The notes below the pieces were generated by a model. The model was not told where the DNA came from. It searched no databases and worked only from the letters and a program-made list of their open reading frames with translations. Of a stretch of DNA of 64,000 nucleotides, positions 44,307-52,239 are shown in pieces. The stretch covers positions 17,762 through 81,761 of the forward strand of contig CAZCSO010000007.1 in NCBI GenBank assembly GCA_964501315.1. The letters run 5' to 3'. A program made the position numbers and the translations under genes. Origin of the DNA: UBA5603 sp964501315 (lineage in GTDB: Bacteria > Bacillota_I > Bacilli_A > Izemoplasmatales > Hujiaoplasmataceae). The first letter of the stretch is position 1; every line of letters begins with the position of its first letter.

Positions 44307-46628
44307 ATGTACGATTCAACTAAAATCATAAACGATCGATTACCCGCAGTTCCTGTAAGAGGAATCATCTTTCTTCCTAATTCGGACGTCAGAGTCGAGG
44401 TTGGTCGTGATTTTTCGAAAAATGCTGTCTTTGAATCCGAGTCGAATCGAGACGGTTATTTGATATTGTTATTCCAACAAAATCCAGAGATTGTCGAACC
44501 CGAACTAGAAGACATCATCGAAGTTGGTTTGTTGGCCAGAATCAGCGTAAAAATAAAATTACCAAACGGTAACTATAAAATCAAATTTGAGCCGATTACC
44601 CGTGTTCATATCAATGACTTAATTACCAAAGATCCATATTATCTCATCGATTTTACATCGATGGTTCTTCAACCTGAGAATTTGGATGAAGAACAAGTTT
44701 TATTAAAAATGGTAACGAAGGAAGTAATTGAAAACGCTGCGTACTTATTCCGAGATTCCAAAAAAGTATTGGACACCATGCAAACCGGTATTACCAGTGA
44801 TAAACTCTGTGATCTGATAGCCTCGGAGTTGAGAATTTCTGAAAACGAACGTTCGAAATACTTAACAACCATCTCCATTAATCGTCGTTTGCAGTATTTA
44901 CTTGAAGACATCGAAAAAGAAAAACAATTACAATCCATTGAATCCAAAATTAACGAGTCTGTTCGAAAATCGGCCGATCAAAATCAAAAGGAATATTATC
45001 TTCGCGAAAAAATGAGAGCCATTCAAGAAGAATTGGGTGATTCCAAGCAAGATGATGTTTCAAAATTGATGGAAGGCATTGAACAATCGGATATGCCGAA
45101 TGAGGTTAAAGAAAAAGCGCTTAAAGAATTGAAACGGTACGAGTATCTTTCTGCCAATTCGTCCGAAAGCAACGTTGTTCGGACTTACCTAGAAACGTTA
45201 ATCAGCATTCCGTGGCAGAAAACGACGACCGATGAAACCGACATTAACATCGCCATCGATAAGCTGGAACAAGCTCATTACGGCCTTGAAAAAGTGAAAG
45301 AAAGAATCATTGAATACTTGTCAGTAAAAATGCTGACAGGAAAAAACCCCCAAACCATTCTCTGCTTATACGGGCCTCCCGGCGTCGGGAAAACATCGTT
45401 GGCGAAATCGATTGCGAATGCACTTAACCGCCAATTTGTCAAAACTTCTTTGGGTGGCGTTCGTGATGAAGCGGAAATACGCGGACACCGTCGTACCTAT
45501 GTGGGAGCATTGCCTGGTCGAATCATCAATGGCATGATTAAGGCGAAAGTATCCAATCCGGTCTTTTTAATCGATGAGATCGATAAATTGACCGTCGATG
45601 AACGGAATGACCCATCATCGGCATTGTTAGAAGTATTGGATCCCGAACAAAATCAATTTTTCTCCGATCATTATGTGGAAGAGAATTATGATCTGTCGAA
45701 AGTAATCTTTATCGCAACGGCCAACTATCTCGAAAACATTCCTGCGCCATTAAGAGATCGTATGGAAATTATCGAATTGTCGTCCTATACTGAAATCGAA
45801 AAATTCCAAATCGCCAAACGCTTCTTGATTAACAAACAGGTTGACAGTCACGGATTGGATCGCAACCGGATTGAATTTACCGATGGTGCCATAAAATCAA
45901 TTATCAAGGATTACACAAGAGAAGCCGGCGTCCGCCAACTCGAACGACTCTTCGGATCGATTGTTCGGAAGGTCATAAAAGAAATATTGGTTAACAAAAA
46001 AGATAAGATTACGGTAGAATCCGACCAATTGAATCATTACTTGGGCAAACCTTTATTCCACAATAATCAGATTCAAAAAGAGGATATGATTGGTGTTGTT
46101 ACAGGATTAGCGTATACCATTGCTGGCGGAGATACCTTGGATGTTGAAGCGACGTATTATCAAGGGAAAACTGGCATGGTTTCGACGGGAAATCTCGGCA
46201 ATGTAATGAAAGAATCGGCCATGGCTGCGTTAAGTTATGTTCGCGCCAATGCCGAAGAACTTAAAATTTCACCCGAAATTTTTGAAAAATCCGATATTCA
46301 TATCCATGTACCAGAAGGGGCCATTCCTAAAGACGGTCCATCGGCCGGCGTTACCATCGCCACCGCTTTGGTTTCGGTATTATCAGGAAGAAAGGTTGAT
46401 CGTTTTACGGGTATGACCGGAGAAATCACCTTAAAAGGTCGCGTTCTGCCCATTGGTGGTTTGAAAGAAAAAGCCATTGCTGCAGCTCGAAGTGGGTTGA
46501 AGCAAATCATCATTCCGCGTGGAAATGAAAAGGATGTTGATGACATTCCTAAAGAAGTAAGAGATGTTCTTGCCATTCACTACGCTGAAACCATTCACGA
46601 CGTTTTACAGTATGCCCTAAAATCATAA
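44307..46628 (+). CDS. lon: ATP-dependent protease Lon
   Basis: Lon degrades damaged and regulatory proteins in the cytoplasm. The 773-residue protein has the N-terminal LON substrate domain (LPAVPVRGIIFLPNSDVRVEVG), a coiled helical region, and the AAA+ module with Walker A GPPGVGKTSLAKS and Walker B VFLIDEIDKL. The C-terminal protease follows, with the Ser in KDGPSAGVTIATALVS and the Lys in GGLKEKAIAAA. ATG 44307 follows AGAGGTGA; an in-frame GTG at 44298 is part of that site. A dyad in the leader suggests regulation. Confidence 0.96.
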   Translation: MYDSTKIINDRLPAVPVRGIIFLPNSDVRVEVGRDFSKNAVFESESNRDGYLILLFQQNPEIVEPELEDIIEVGLLARISVKIKLPNGNYKIKFEPITRVHINDLITKDPYYLIDFTSMVLQPENLDEEQVLLKMVTKEVIENAAYLFRDSKKVLDTMQTGITSDKLCDLIASELRISENERSKYLTTISINRRLQYLLEDIEKEKQLQSIESKINESVRKSADQNQKEYYLREKMRAIQEELGDSKQDDVSKLMEGIEQSDMPNEVKEKALKELKRYEYLSANSSESNVVRTYLETLISIPWQKTTTDETDINIAIDKLEQAHYGLEKVKERIIEYLSVKMLTGKNPQTILCLYGPPGVGKTSLAKSIANALNRQFVKTSLGGVRDEAEIRGHRRTYVGALPGRIINGMIKAKVSNPVFLIDEIDKLTVDERNDPSSALLEVLDPEQNQFFSDHYVEENYDLSKVIFIATANYLENIPAPLRDRMEIIELSSYTEIEKFQIAKRFLINKQVDSHGLDRNRIEFTDGAIKSIIKDYTREAGVRQLERLFGSIVRKVIKEILVNKKDKITVESDQLNHYLGKPLFHNNQIQKEDMIGVVTGLAYTIAGGDTLDVEATYYQGKTGMVSTGNLGNVMKESAMAALSYVRANAEELKISPEIFEKSDIHIHVPEGAIPKDGPSAGVTIATALVSVLSGRKVDRFTGMTGEITLKGRVLPIGGLKEKAIAAARSGLKQIIIPRGNEKDVDDIPKEVRDVLAIHYAETIHDVLQYALKS

Positions 46629-46631
46629 TCA

Positions 46632-46659
46632 AATGCCATCCATACGATGGCATTTTTTC
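46632..46659 (+). terminator. Terminator of lon
   Basis: AATGCCATC (46632-46640) pairs with GATGGCATT (46646-46654), then Ts. Confidence 0.9.
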
Positions 46660-46688
46660 TTGTGTATCAAACAAAGAAACGATATAAT
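46660..46688 (+). promoter_or_regulatory. Promoter of the hydrolase-gltD-like operon
   Basis: TTGTGT (46660-46665), a 17-base spacer and TATAAT (46683-46688), immediately after the lon terminator. Confidence 0.75.
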
Positions 46689-46706
46689 GGTTGTGAGGTG
46701 AACGGA

Positions 46707-47450
46707 ATGGAATGTAGTACTAAAATAATGGATGGAATTCCCATCATTGAATGCGCCCCAGAACCATCGATACCGTATCAAGGCGTTTTTTTCTTTGTTC
46801 ACGGTCACACCTGTTCTAAAGAATTATGGTATTTTGGTTCCCTAGCAGAACGAATTTGTAAAATGGGTTTTCGAATTGTATCGATTGACGCGTATAAACA
46901 CGGTCAACGAATTGAAGAACCGTATCTAAGCAAAGACCCCATTGCCATGACCGAAGCCATGATTTCAGTTATCTTGAAAACATCGAATGAACTTCGCGAT
47001 CTCTATGAAAAACACTACCGTAAAATGGGTGGGAAACTCGGTATTTTAGGAATTTCAATGGGTGGGCATATTGCTTACCAGATGGTTAAGAGACTGCCCC
47101 ATATTGACATCTTGATTCCGTTGATTGGTGCGCCTGATATACGGCGACATTATTACGATTCTAAAATCGAACTATTGGGGAAAGAACGGCTTAACAAACT
47201 CGAGCCATTCTTTGAAGAAGCTGAGATTCCTTATCGTGATTTTGCTCACGTTGAAAATGGTTTGATGATGGTGGGCGCTAATGACCACGTCGTGCTTCCT
47301 GATAATTCCAAAGACTATTTTCAAATGTACCTTAAACCAAATTTTGCTCAGTTAACGCTACAAACCTATCCCGTTGGTCACGAGGTGACAAAGGATATGG
47401 AAAACGAAATTGAACGGTATCTTAAAAACGATGTATTAAAACAAGAATAG
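46707..47450 (+). CDS. Alpha/beta hydrolase
   Basis: A 247-residue alpha/beta-hydrolase-fold protein. The oxyanion region GVFFFVHGHTCSKE, the nucleophile elbow GILGISMGGHIAY (Ser) and a late VGHEVTKDM (His) give a complete catalytic set. It resembles esterase/YitV-like enzymes, but the substrate cannot be named. ATG 46707 lies six bases after GAGGTG; the longer frame starts inside the lon terminator. It heads a four-gene operon with a GltD-like oxidoreductase, a YczE-like membrane protein and a Nudix hydrolase. Confidence 0.85.
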   Translation: MECSTKIMDGIPIIECAPEPSIPYQGVFFFVHGHTCSKELWYFGSLAERICKMGFRIVSIDAYKHGQRIEEPYLSKDPIAMTEAMISVILKTSNELRDLYEKHYRKMGGKLGILGISMGGHIAYQMVKRLPHIDILIPLIGAPDIRRHYYDSKIELLGKERLNKLEPFFEEAEIPYRDFAHVENGLMMVGANDHVVLPDNSKDYFQMYLKPNFAQLTLQTYPVGHEVTKDMENEIERYLKNDVLKQE

Positions 47451-47461
47451 GAGGATTACAG

Positions 47462-48709
47462 ATGGACACAATCGCTATGAAACTCGAAGCTTCCCGTTGC
47501 CTTCACTGCAAGCATCAACCCTGCGTTTCAGCCTGCCCAGCTCACAATCCCATTCCAGAAATGTTGTCCTTAGTAAAAAACGATCAATTTGAAGAAGCCT
47601 TTCGGCTATGGCATCGCACGTCATATTTACCCGAACTGTGTGGTAATTTATGTCAAAATGAGACCATGTGTGAAGGTGCGTGTACACTGAATAAACTGAA
47701 TAAACCCATAAAAATAGGCGAAATCGAAGCTGCGCTAGCGGAACGTTTTCGAACGGAAGTATCGATACCAAAACAACGCATTCATCATAAGCATCTTGTT
47801 ATTGGTCTTGGACCGGCAGGCATGGCGAATGCCTTAAAAATGGCTGAGGCGGGTTATGACGTATCTGCCATTGACGCCAATGCATCGTTGGGAGGAACCG
47901 TTTATAATTTGGTCCCAGAGTTTCGGTTTGATAAAACGATTTTATCGGCGATTGAGTTGAAAATTGACAAACTTGGAATTAAGGTTCAGTACAATACCTT
48001 GGTTGGCAAAGATGTTTTATTGCCGGATTTATTAACTCAATTTGACACCGTATTTATTGCTGACGGAGCTGGATTACCTTCAAACGCAGACATTGAAGTG
48101 GATAATCTTCCGGTATATTATGCTCAAGACTTACTGAACCGTTCCTTATACACTGCGAATGATCTCCAACAAATGCTTGGAGAAACGTGTTTTGTTGTTG
48201 GCTTGGGGAATGTTGCAATTGATATTGCGCGAACATTGATTCGATTGGGTAAAAAGGTCCATATCGCATATCGCAGAACCATCAGTAAAGCTCCGGCAGG
48301 TCCCTCGGAAATTGAGGCGGCTTTGCATGAAGGCGTCATTATTCATGAACTAGTGGCACCCGTGCACCTGATCAAAGAGGGTGTTCATCATCGTTTGACC
48401 TGTCATAATACTTGTTTGGTCAAAAAGGATAATGAAAGTCGTGAAACTGTGGAAATTATTCCTGATTCTGAAATTCAGTTTGAAATCGACGATCTCATTT
48501 TTGCAACGGGTCAGAGGACAAGTGAATTATTGTTCAAAGGAACATCGATTATACCCAATCCTACTCAATCGCCTTATGCTACCAATGATCCTTATGTCTT
48601 CATAGGCGGCGATCGAGTTACAAAACAAAAACGCATTGTCGATGCTATGGTTACCGGACAAGAAGTTGCGGATCACATCATGAAAGGATTTTATGAAATT
48701 CACAGTTAG
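47462..48709 (+). CDS. GltD-like Fe-S flavoprotein oxidoreductase without GltB
   Basis: A 415-residue relative of the small subunit of glutamate synthase and of NADPH:ferredoxin transhydrogenase NfnB. The N-terminal domain has two four-cysteine groups (C13, C16, C21, C25 and C60, C64, C70, C74) for [4Fe-4S] clusters. An FAD-binding Rossmann motif follows (LVIGLGPAGMANALKMAEAG), then an NAD(P) motif (FVVGLGNVAIDIARTL) and a C-terminal FAD loop (PYVFIGGDRV). No gltB or nfnA is adjacent, so it is probably not glutamate synthase. A reductase for ferredoxin or another carrier is inferred. Confidence 0.85.
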   Translation: MDTIAMKLEASRCLHCKHQPCVSACPAHNPIPEMLSLVKNDQFEEAFRLWHRTSYLPELCGNLCQNETMCEGACTLNKLNKPIKIGEIEAALAERFRTEVSIPKQRIHHKHLVIGLGPAGMANALKMAEAGYDVSAIDANASLGGTVYNLVPEFRFDKTILSAIELKIDKLGIKVQYNTLVGKDVLLPDLLTQFDTVFIADGAGLPSNADIEVDNLPVYYAQDLLNRSLYTANDLQQMLGETCFVVGLGNVAIDIARTLIRLGKKVHIAYRRTISKAPAGPSEIEAALHEGVIIHELVAPVHLIKEGVHHRLTCHNTCLVKKDNESRETVEIIPDSEIQFEIDDLIFATGQRTSELLFKGTSIIPNPTQSPYATNDPYVFIGGDRVTKQKRIVDAMVTGQEVADHIMKGFYEIHS

Positions 48710-49352
48710 AAAAACAGTCATCTATCTTATAGGATTAGCGTTACTGGGGGTTTGTGTCACTTTGATTCAACAAACCAGTTTAGGAATGAGCAGTTGGGAT
48801 GCTTTTTACCGAAATTTGTACGAAGGCATTCCGCTTGAGTATAAGTATCTTAATCCCTTAATTTCACTGATTTTAATTCCCATTGCGTATGGAATTCAAA
48901 AAAAACGATGGTCGTTGTGGATGTTGTTTCCATTGGTCATCAGTTTTTATATCGGTTTCATCATCGATTCCTTGCTTTTGGTGATTCCTTATGTTGGCGA
49001 TCAATCATGGGTTATCAATATTATATATTTGGTATCGGCGATGATTGTATGTGCCATTGGTTTAAATTTTATCGTTTACTGTCAATACCCTTTACCGGCC
49101 CTTGATGAATTATGCTACGGCATCGGTGTGCTTTTAAAATCAACCTACGGAAAAGGCAAATTAGTCGGTGAATTCATTGCTTTGGGACTCGCCATTATTT
49201 CTGGTATCATCTTCGGGCATTATTCTGTGTATTTCTATATTGGTCCTACGACGCTGATATTTGCGTTGGGGATTGGGAAGTTAATTGATTTTTTTCACAA
49301 ACCAATCATTCGTTTTTTGGAGGGATTTCATGCGTATCGAAGTGTTCGGTGA
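48693..49352 (+). CDS. YczE/YyaS/YitT-like membrane protein
   Basis: A 219-residue membrane protein with five or six helices. The N-terminal half, with TSLGMSSWDAFYRNL and a central YPLPALDELCYGIG repeat of that pattern, fits the YczE/YitT family seen in many Firmicutes, often next to regulators or uptake genes. The function is unknown. ATG 48693 lies inside the 3' end of the GltD-like gene (17-base overlap) with an AAAGGA site. It in turn overlaps the Nudix gene. Confidence 0.75.
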   Translation: MKFTVRKTVIYLIGLALLGVCVTLIQQTSLGMSSWDAFYRNLYEGIPLEYKYLNPLISLILIPIAYGIQKKRWSLWMLFPLVISFYIGFIIDSLLLVIPYVGDQSWVINIIYLVSAMIVCAIGLNFIVYCQYPLPALDELCYGIGVLLKSTYGKGKLVGEFIALGLAIISGIIFGHYSVYFYIGPTTLIFALGIGKLIDFFHKPIIRFLEGFHAYRSVR

Positions 49353-49809
49353 TGGTGTTGATCGCACCTCACGTCCTCACTGTTCTGCAAAAGTAAGTTG
49401 TCGAGGAATTGTCGAAAAAGACAATTCTATTTTAGTCGTTCATTTGTTAAAGCAAAATTTGTACAATCTTCCGGGTGGCGGAATTGAGGCCAATGAAACT
49501 TTAGAACAGTGTGCCGCCCGCGAGGTTCTTGAAGAAACTGGGTATTCTGTAAGCGTCGTCGAGCCTACGGTGACTGTCGTTGAATACTATCCGGATTCAA
49601 TTTGGGAAACCCATTTTTTCAAGTGCCGTTTGCTGGATGAGAATCCGAGAATGACTTCGCCGACGCAAGAAGAAAAAGATGCGTTGATGACAGCCGAGTG
49701 GATTGAACGATATGCGTTGCTTGAACTCCTTGATTCTGTGGTTTCAACCCATCCAAATGCCAGTAACATTCATAACCGAGAAATGCTGGGATTACTTAAT
49801 TCTTTATAA
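49330..49809 (+). CDS. Nudix hydrolase
   Basis: A 159-residue protein with the complete Nudix box: G-GIEANE-LEQCAAREVLEETGY, that is GX5EX7REVXEEXG. It would hydrolyse a nucleoside diphosphate linked to some X group; the substrate is not predictable. An N-terminal HCSAKVSCRGIVEKDNSILVV strand precedes the box. ATG 49330 follows TTGGAGGGA; the longer frame lies in the preceding gene. It closes the four-gene operon and its stop codon is part of the terminator stem. Confidence 0.9.
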   Translation: MRIEVFGDGVDRTSRPHCSAKVSCRGIVEKDNSILVVHLLKQNLYNLPGGGIEANETLEQCAAREVLEETGYSVSVVEPTVTVVEYYPDSIWETHFFKCRLLDENPRMTSPTQEEKDALMTAEWIERYALLELLDSVVSTHPNASNIHNREMLGLLNSL

Positions 49810-49837
49810 ACTCCTTATTAGGAGTTTTATTTTTTTA
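49808..49837 (+). terminator. Terminator of the Nudix gene
   Basis: AAACTCCT (49808-49815) pairs with AGGAGTTT (49820-49827) around TATT, followed by a T-rich stretch. It overlaps the stop codon. Confidence 0.85.
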
Positions 49838-49846
49838 CCTTTTTTG

Positions 49847-49855
49847 TGGTATAAT
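49847..49855 (+). promoter_or_regulatory. Extended -10 promoter of the DUF2779 gene
   Basis: TG-G-TATAAT (49847-49855); no good -35, consistent with an extended -10 promoter. Confidence 0.55.
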
Positions 49856-49888
49856 GAGCGTGTATGAAGTCCGATTAAGGAGACCATT

Positions 49889-51712
49889 ATGATTGTTACA
49901 ACCATTGATTTATTGAATTATTTGCGTTGTCCTCGGTATGCGCCTCTCGATCGTTTATCGCAACAACGCCGTTATAATCAGCCCAATCTGGATGACAAGT
50001 TCGATGAAATAGTTTGGTTAAGCGGATTATCAGGTCACGAAAAATCTTGGGATGCCGATGATGAAGAATCCACTGAATCCGATTCAACTCATTTTTCAAA
50101 AGATTTATTGAAGTCATCGATAGAACAGTTGAAGAATCTGACTCGTAAAAAATTAGCTGAGTTGAACCCTTCAAAATCGTATCAAGAGCACATCACGATT
50201 GCGAATACGTTTCAAGATGACTATACATTGACATCAAAACTAGATTTCTATTATTATGACAAGAACGAAATTGAGATTGCTACGGTGATGCCAATTTCCG
50301 ATAAAGAGCTTTCGCAATTGACGTATTCCGTTTTACGCGATCGAACCAATCTGTTTCTTAAGAACATAGAAGGTGTGTGGTTTTTAAACGAATTTACATC
50401 CGATGTGTCCATCAAAAATTCCTATCATGATAAACTCCATCGATTGATGGATCGTCACACGCCGACGGGTCGTCATTTTTATCATTTGGCTTGGAAATCG
50501 TTCATTCTCAATCAGTTGGGTCAAACCCAACCGCATCGCCATTTTTTAGCAATCATCAATCATCTTTATACTTTTGATGGGGCTTATGACGAAGCTAACA
50601 ATCCGATTTATTCGAGTGACTTAATGACGCTCTATGATGTTTCACCGATTATCAAAGAAATGCAATCCATCATTGAAATTGATTTGTTTAGAATGATTAA
50701 TCACATCGAATTGAATGATGATTCTCGTTGTCCATTGGTTAAAAACGAATGTCAAAAGGATCAATCGTTTGAATGTCAGTTTGTGGACTACTGTTTTTCT
50801 CATGTTCCATCAGAACATTCCATATTTCACTATTTTTCACAACATCAGGGATTTGTTGAAAAAACTGAACAACACGATGTTCATCATGATACCTATGATT
50901 TGGTCAATGAAGGGATTGTTCATATGGACGATATCCCGATATCTTGGTTACACCGCGAAAAGAATTTGATGCAACGCTACTGTGTCGATAACCAGTATAC
51001 GTATCTTAACAAAGAAAAAGTTAAAGCATATTTGAACCAATTACGCTATCCCATCTATTATCTTGATTTTGAAGCCTATCCATCAATGTTACCGCGTTAC
51101 CAAGGTGAATCACCCTATTCGCAATCGGTGTTTCAATTTTCGCTTCACGTTGAACAAGCCAATCGTAAAATCGACGCATCAAATCCCGAAACCCATTTTT
51201 ACTTTTTAGGCGATGGTGAACACGATCAACGACTCGAATTGATTCGAGCGCTCATTAAGGCGATTGGCGATGATGGGGGTTCTATCGTTGTGTACAATCA
51301 AACGTTCGAACGAAATCGACTATTGGAATTCGCTCAATTATTTCCTGAATATGCTCGAGCCTTGAATCGAATGATACCGAGATTGTTTGATCTCTACAAA
51401 GTCGTCAAGAACGATCCCTTATTTTATGCTCAACATCATTTTTCAAAAAAAGATATCGATCAGTATAACTTCTATTCGCCTTCAATGGATGGAAGTTATT
51501 CGCTTAAAAAAGTATTTCCAGCGTTGTGCAATCAAGACTATTCTCATTTGGTCATCAACAACGGTGAAGCTGCGTATTTAAACTATGCAAAGTTGCCCTC
51601 TGTTGATAACGAATCCAAGCAAACCATTCGTGAACATTTGCTTGCTTATTGTCAACTGGACACCTATGCGATGTACTTGATGGTACAGGAGCTTTTCAAA
51701 CGTATTTCATAA
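49889..51712 (+). CDS. DUF2779 protein: Cas4-like region joined to a DEDD-type exonuclease
   Basis: A 607-residue protein. The C-terminal third is a DUF2779-type exonuclease: motif I YYLDFEAYPS (D393, E395), motif II VVYNQTFERNRL (N470, E474), D501, and motif III LLAYCQLDTYAM (Y587, D591). The N-terminal half resembles Cas4/RecB-type Fe-S nucleases, with a lone cysteine at the start (LRCPRY, C14) and a distal group C281, C288, C296, C302. The expected PD-ExK site appears only as LDF...IEIATV (D119, E129) without the lysine, so it may be inactive. It stands alone between terminator and rpsO. A role in DNA or RNA degradation is likely but unproven. Confidence 0.8.
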   Translation: MIVTTIDLLNYLRCPRYAPLDRLSQQRRYNQPNLDDKFDEIVWLSGLSGHEKSWDADDEESTESDSTHFSKDLLKSSIEQLKNLTRKKLAELNPSKSYQEHITIANTFQDDYTLTSKLDFYYYDKNEIEIATVMPISDKELSQLTYSVLRDRTNLFLKNIEGVWFLNEFTSDVSIKNSYHDKLHRLMDRHTPTGRHFYHLAWKSFILNQLGQTQPHRHFLAIINHLYTFDGAYDEANNPIYSSDLMTLYDVSPIIKEMQSIIEIDLFRMINHIELNDDSRCPLVKNECQKDQSFECQFVDYCFSHVPSEHSIFHYFSQHQGFVEKTEQHDVHHDTYDLVNEGIVHMDDIPISWLHREKNLMQRYCVDNQYTYLNKEKVKAYLNQLRYPIYYLDFEAYPSMLPRYQGESPYSQSVFQFSLHVEQANRKIDASNPETHFYFLGDGEHDQRLELIRALIKAIGDDGGSIVVYNQTFERNRLLEFAQLFPEYARALNRMIPRLFDLYKVVKNDPLFYAQHHFSKKDIDQYNFYSPSMDGSYSLKKVFPALCNQDYSHLVINNGEAAYLNYAKLPSVDNESKQTIREHLLAYCQLDTYAMYLMVQELFKRIS

Positions 51713-51722
51713 GAAATAGTTC

Positions 51723-51751
51723 TTGCATCACTTACTGGTTTATGGTATAAT
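51723..51751 (+). promoter_or_regulatory. Promoter of rpsO
   Basis: TTGCAT (51723-51728), a 17-base spacer and TATAAT (51746-51751). Transcription starts near 51758, giving a leader of about 80 bases. Confidence 0.8.
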
Positions 51752-51762
51752 AATCAACGCGC

Positions 51763-51815
51763 CCAAATCGGAAATTACCGCGTCTCCAACGATTGTTTCG
51801 GATCTGGGTAAGACA
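51763..51815 (+). promoter_or_regulatory. Folded leader of rpsO, possible S15 autoregulatory site
   Basis: GCCCAAATCGGAAA (about 51763-51776) can pair with TTTCGGATCTGGGT (about 51798-51811) with two mismatches, enclosing a loop before the GGAGGA site. S15 proteins commonly repress their own mRNA by binding leader structures; this region is a candidate. Confidence 0.45.
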
Positions 51816-51836
51816 TTAAATTAGGAGGATAAAATC

Positions 51837-52106
51837 ATGGCATTAAGCAAAGAAAGAACCGCTGAAATCGTAAAAGAATTTCAGTTAAAAGAAGGCGACA
51901 CGGGTTCACCAGAAGTTCAAATCGCTTTATTAACGGAAGAAATTACGACATTGAACCAACATCTATTGGTTCACAAACACGACTATCATTCACAACGCGG
52001 ACTTTTGATGAAGGTTGGTAAAAGAAGAGGTTTACTCGATTATTTAAAATCAATCTCAGAAGAACGTTATTTAGCTGTTATTGCAAAACTCGGATTACGT
52101 CGATAG
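51837..52106 (+). CDS. rpsO: 30S ribosomal protein S15
   Basis: S15 is an early-binding protein of the small subunit that contacts helices 20-22 of 16S rRNA. The 89-residue sequence is typical in length and content (GDTGSPEVQIALLTEEI, HKHDYHSQRGLLMKVGKRRGLLDYL). ATG 51837 has a strong TTAGGAGGA site. The rpsO-pnp neighbourhood is conserved across bacteria. A terminator separates the two here, so pnp may rely on readthrough or its own promoter. Confidence 0.97.
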   Translation: MALSKERTAEIVKEFQLKEGDTGSPEVQIALLTEEITTLNQHLLVHKHDYHSQRGLLMKVGKRRGLLDYLKSISEERYLAVIAKLGLRR

Positions 52107-52113
52107 TTGCTGT

Positions 52114-52148
52114 AAGCACCCAAAAATTTTTGGGTGCTTCTTATTTGT
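52114..52148 (+). terminator. Terminator of rpsO
   Basis: AAGCACCCAAAAA (52114-52126... ) pairs with TTTTTGGGTGCTT (to 52139), followed by CTTATTTG. Confidence 0.85.
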
Positions 52149-52200
52149 TTACTAGGCGTCATTAAGACGATTTACGAATACTGATACAAAAAATAGGAAG

Positions 52201-52219
52201 CCAAATATGGGATATTTGG
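52201..52219 (+). promoter_or_regulatory. Perfect hairpin just before the pnp ribosome site
   Basis: CCAAATAT-GGG-ATATTTGG is a perfect 8-bp inverted repeat ending about 20 bases before the pnp ATG. PNPase controls its own mRNA through a leader stem in several bacteria, so this is a candidate control element or an operator. Confidence 0.5.
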
Positions 52220-52239
52220 TAGGGAAAAGAGGGTAAATT

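Noticed and set aside
49889..51712. Part of a CRISPR-Cas locus because of the Cas4-like half
   Set aside because: No repeat array and no other cas gene within the window.
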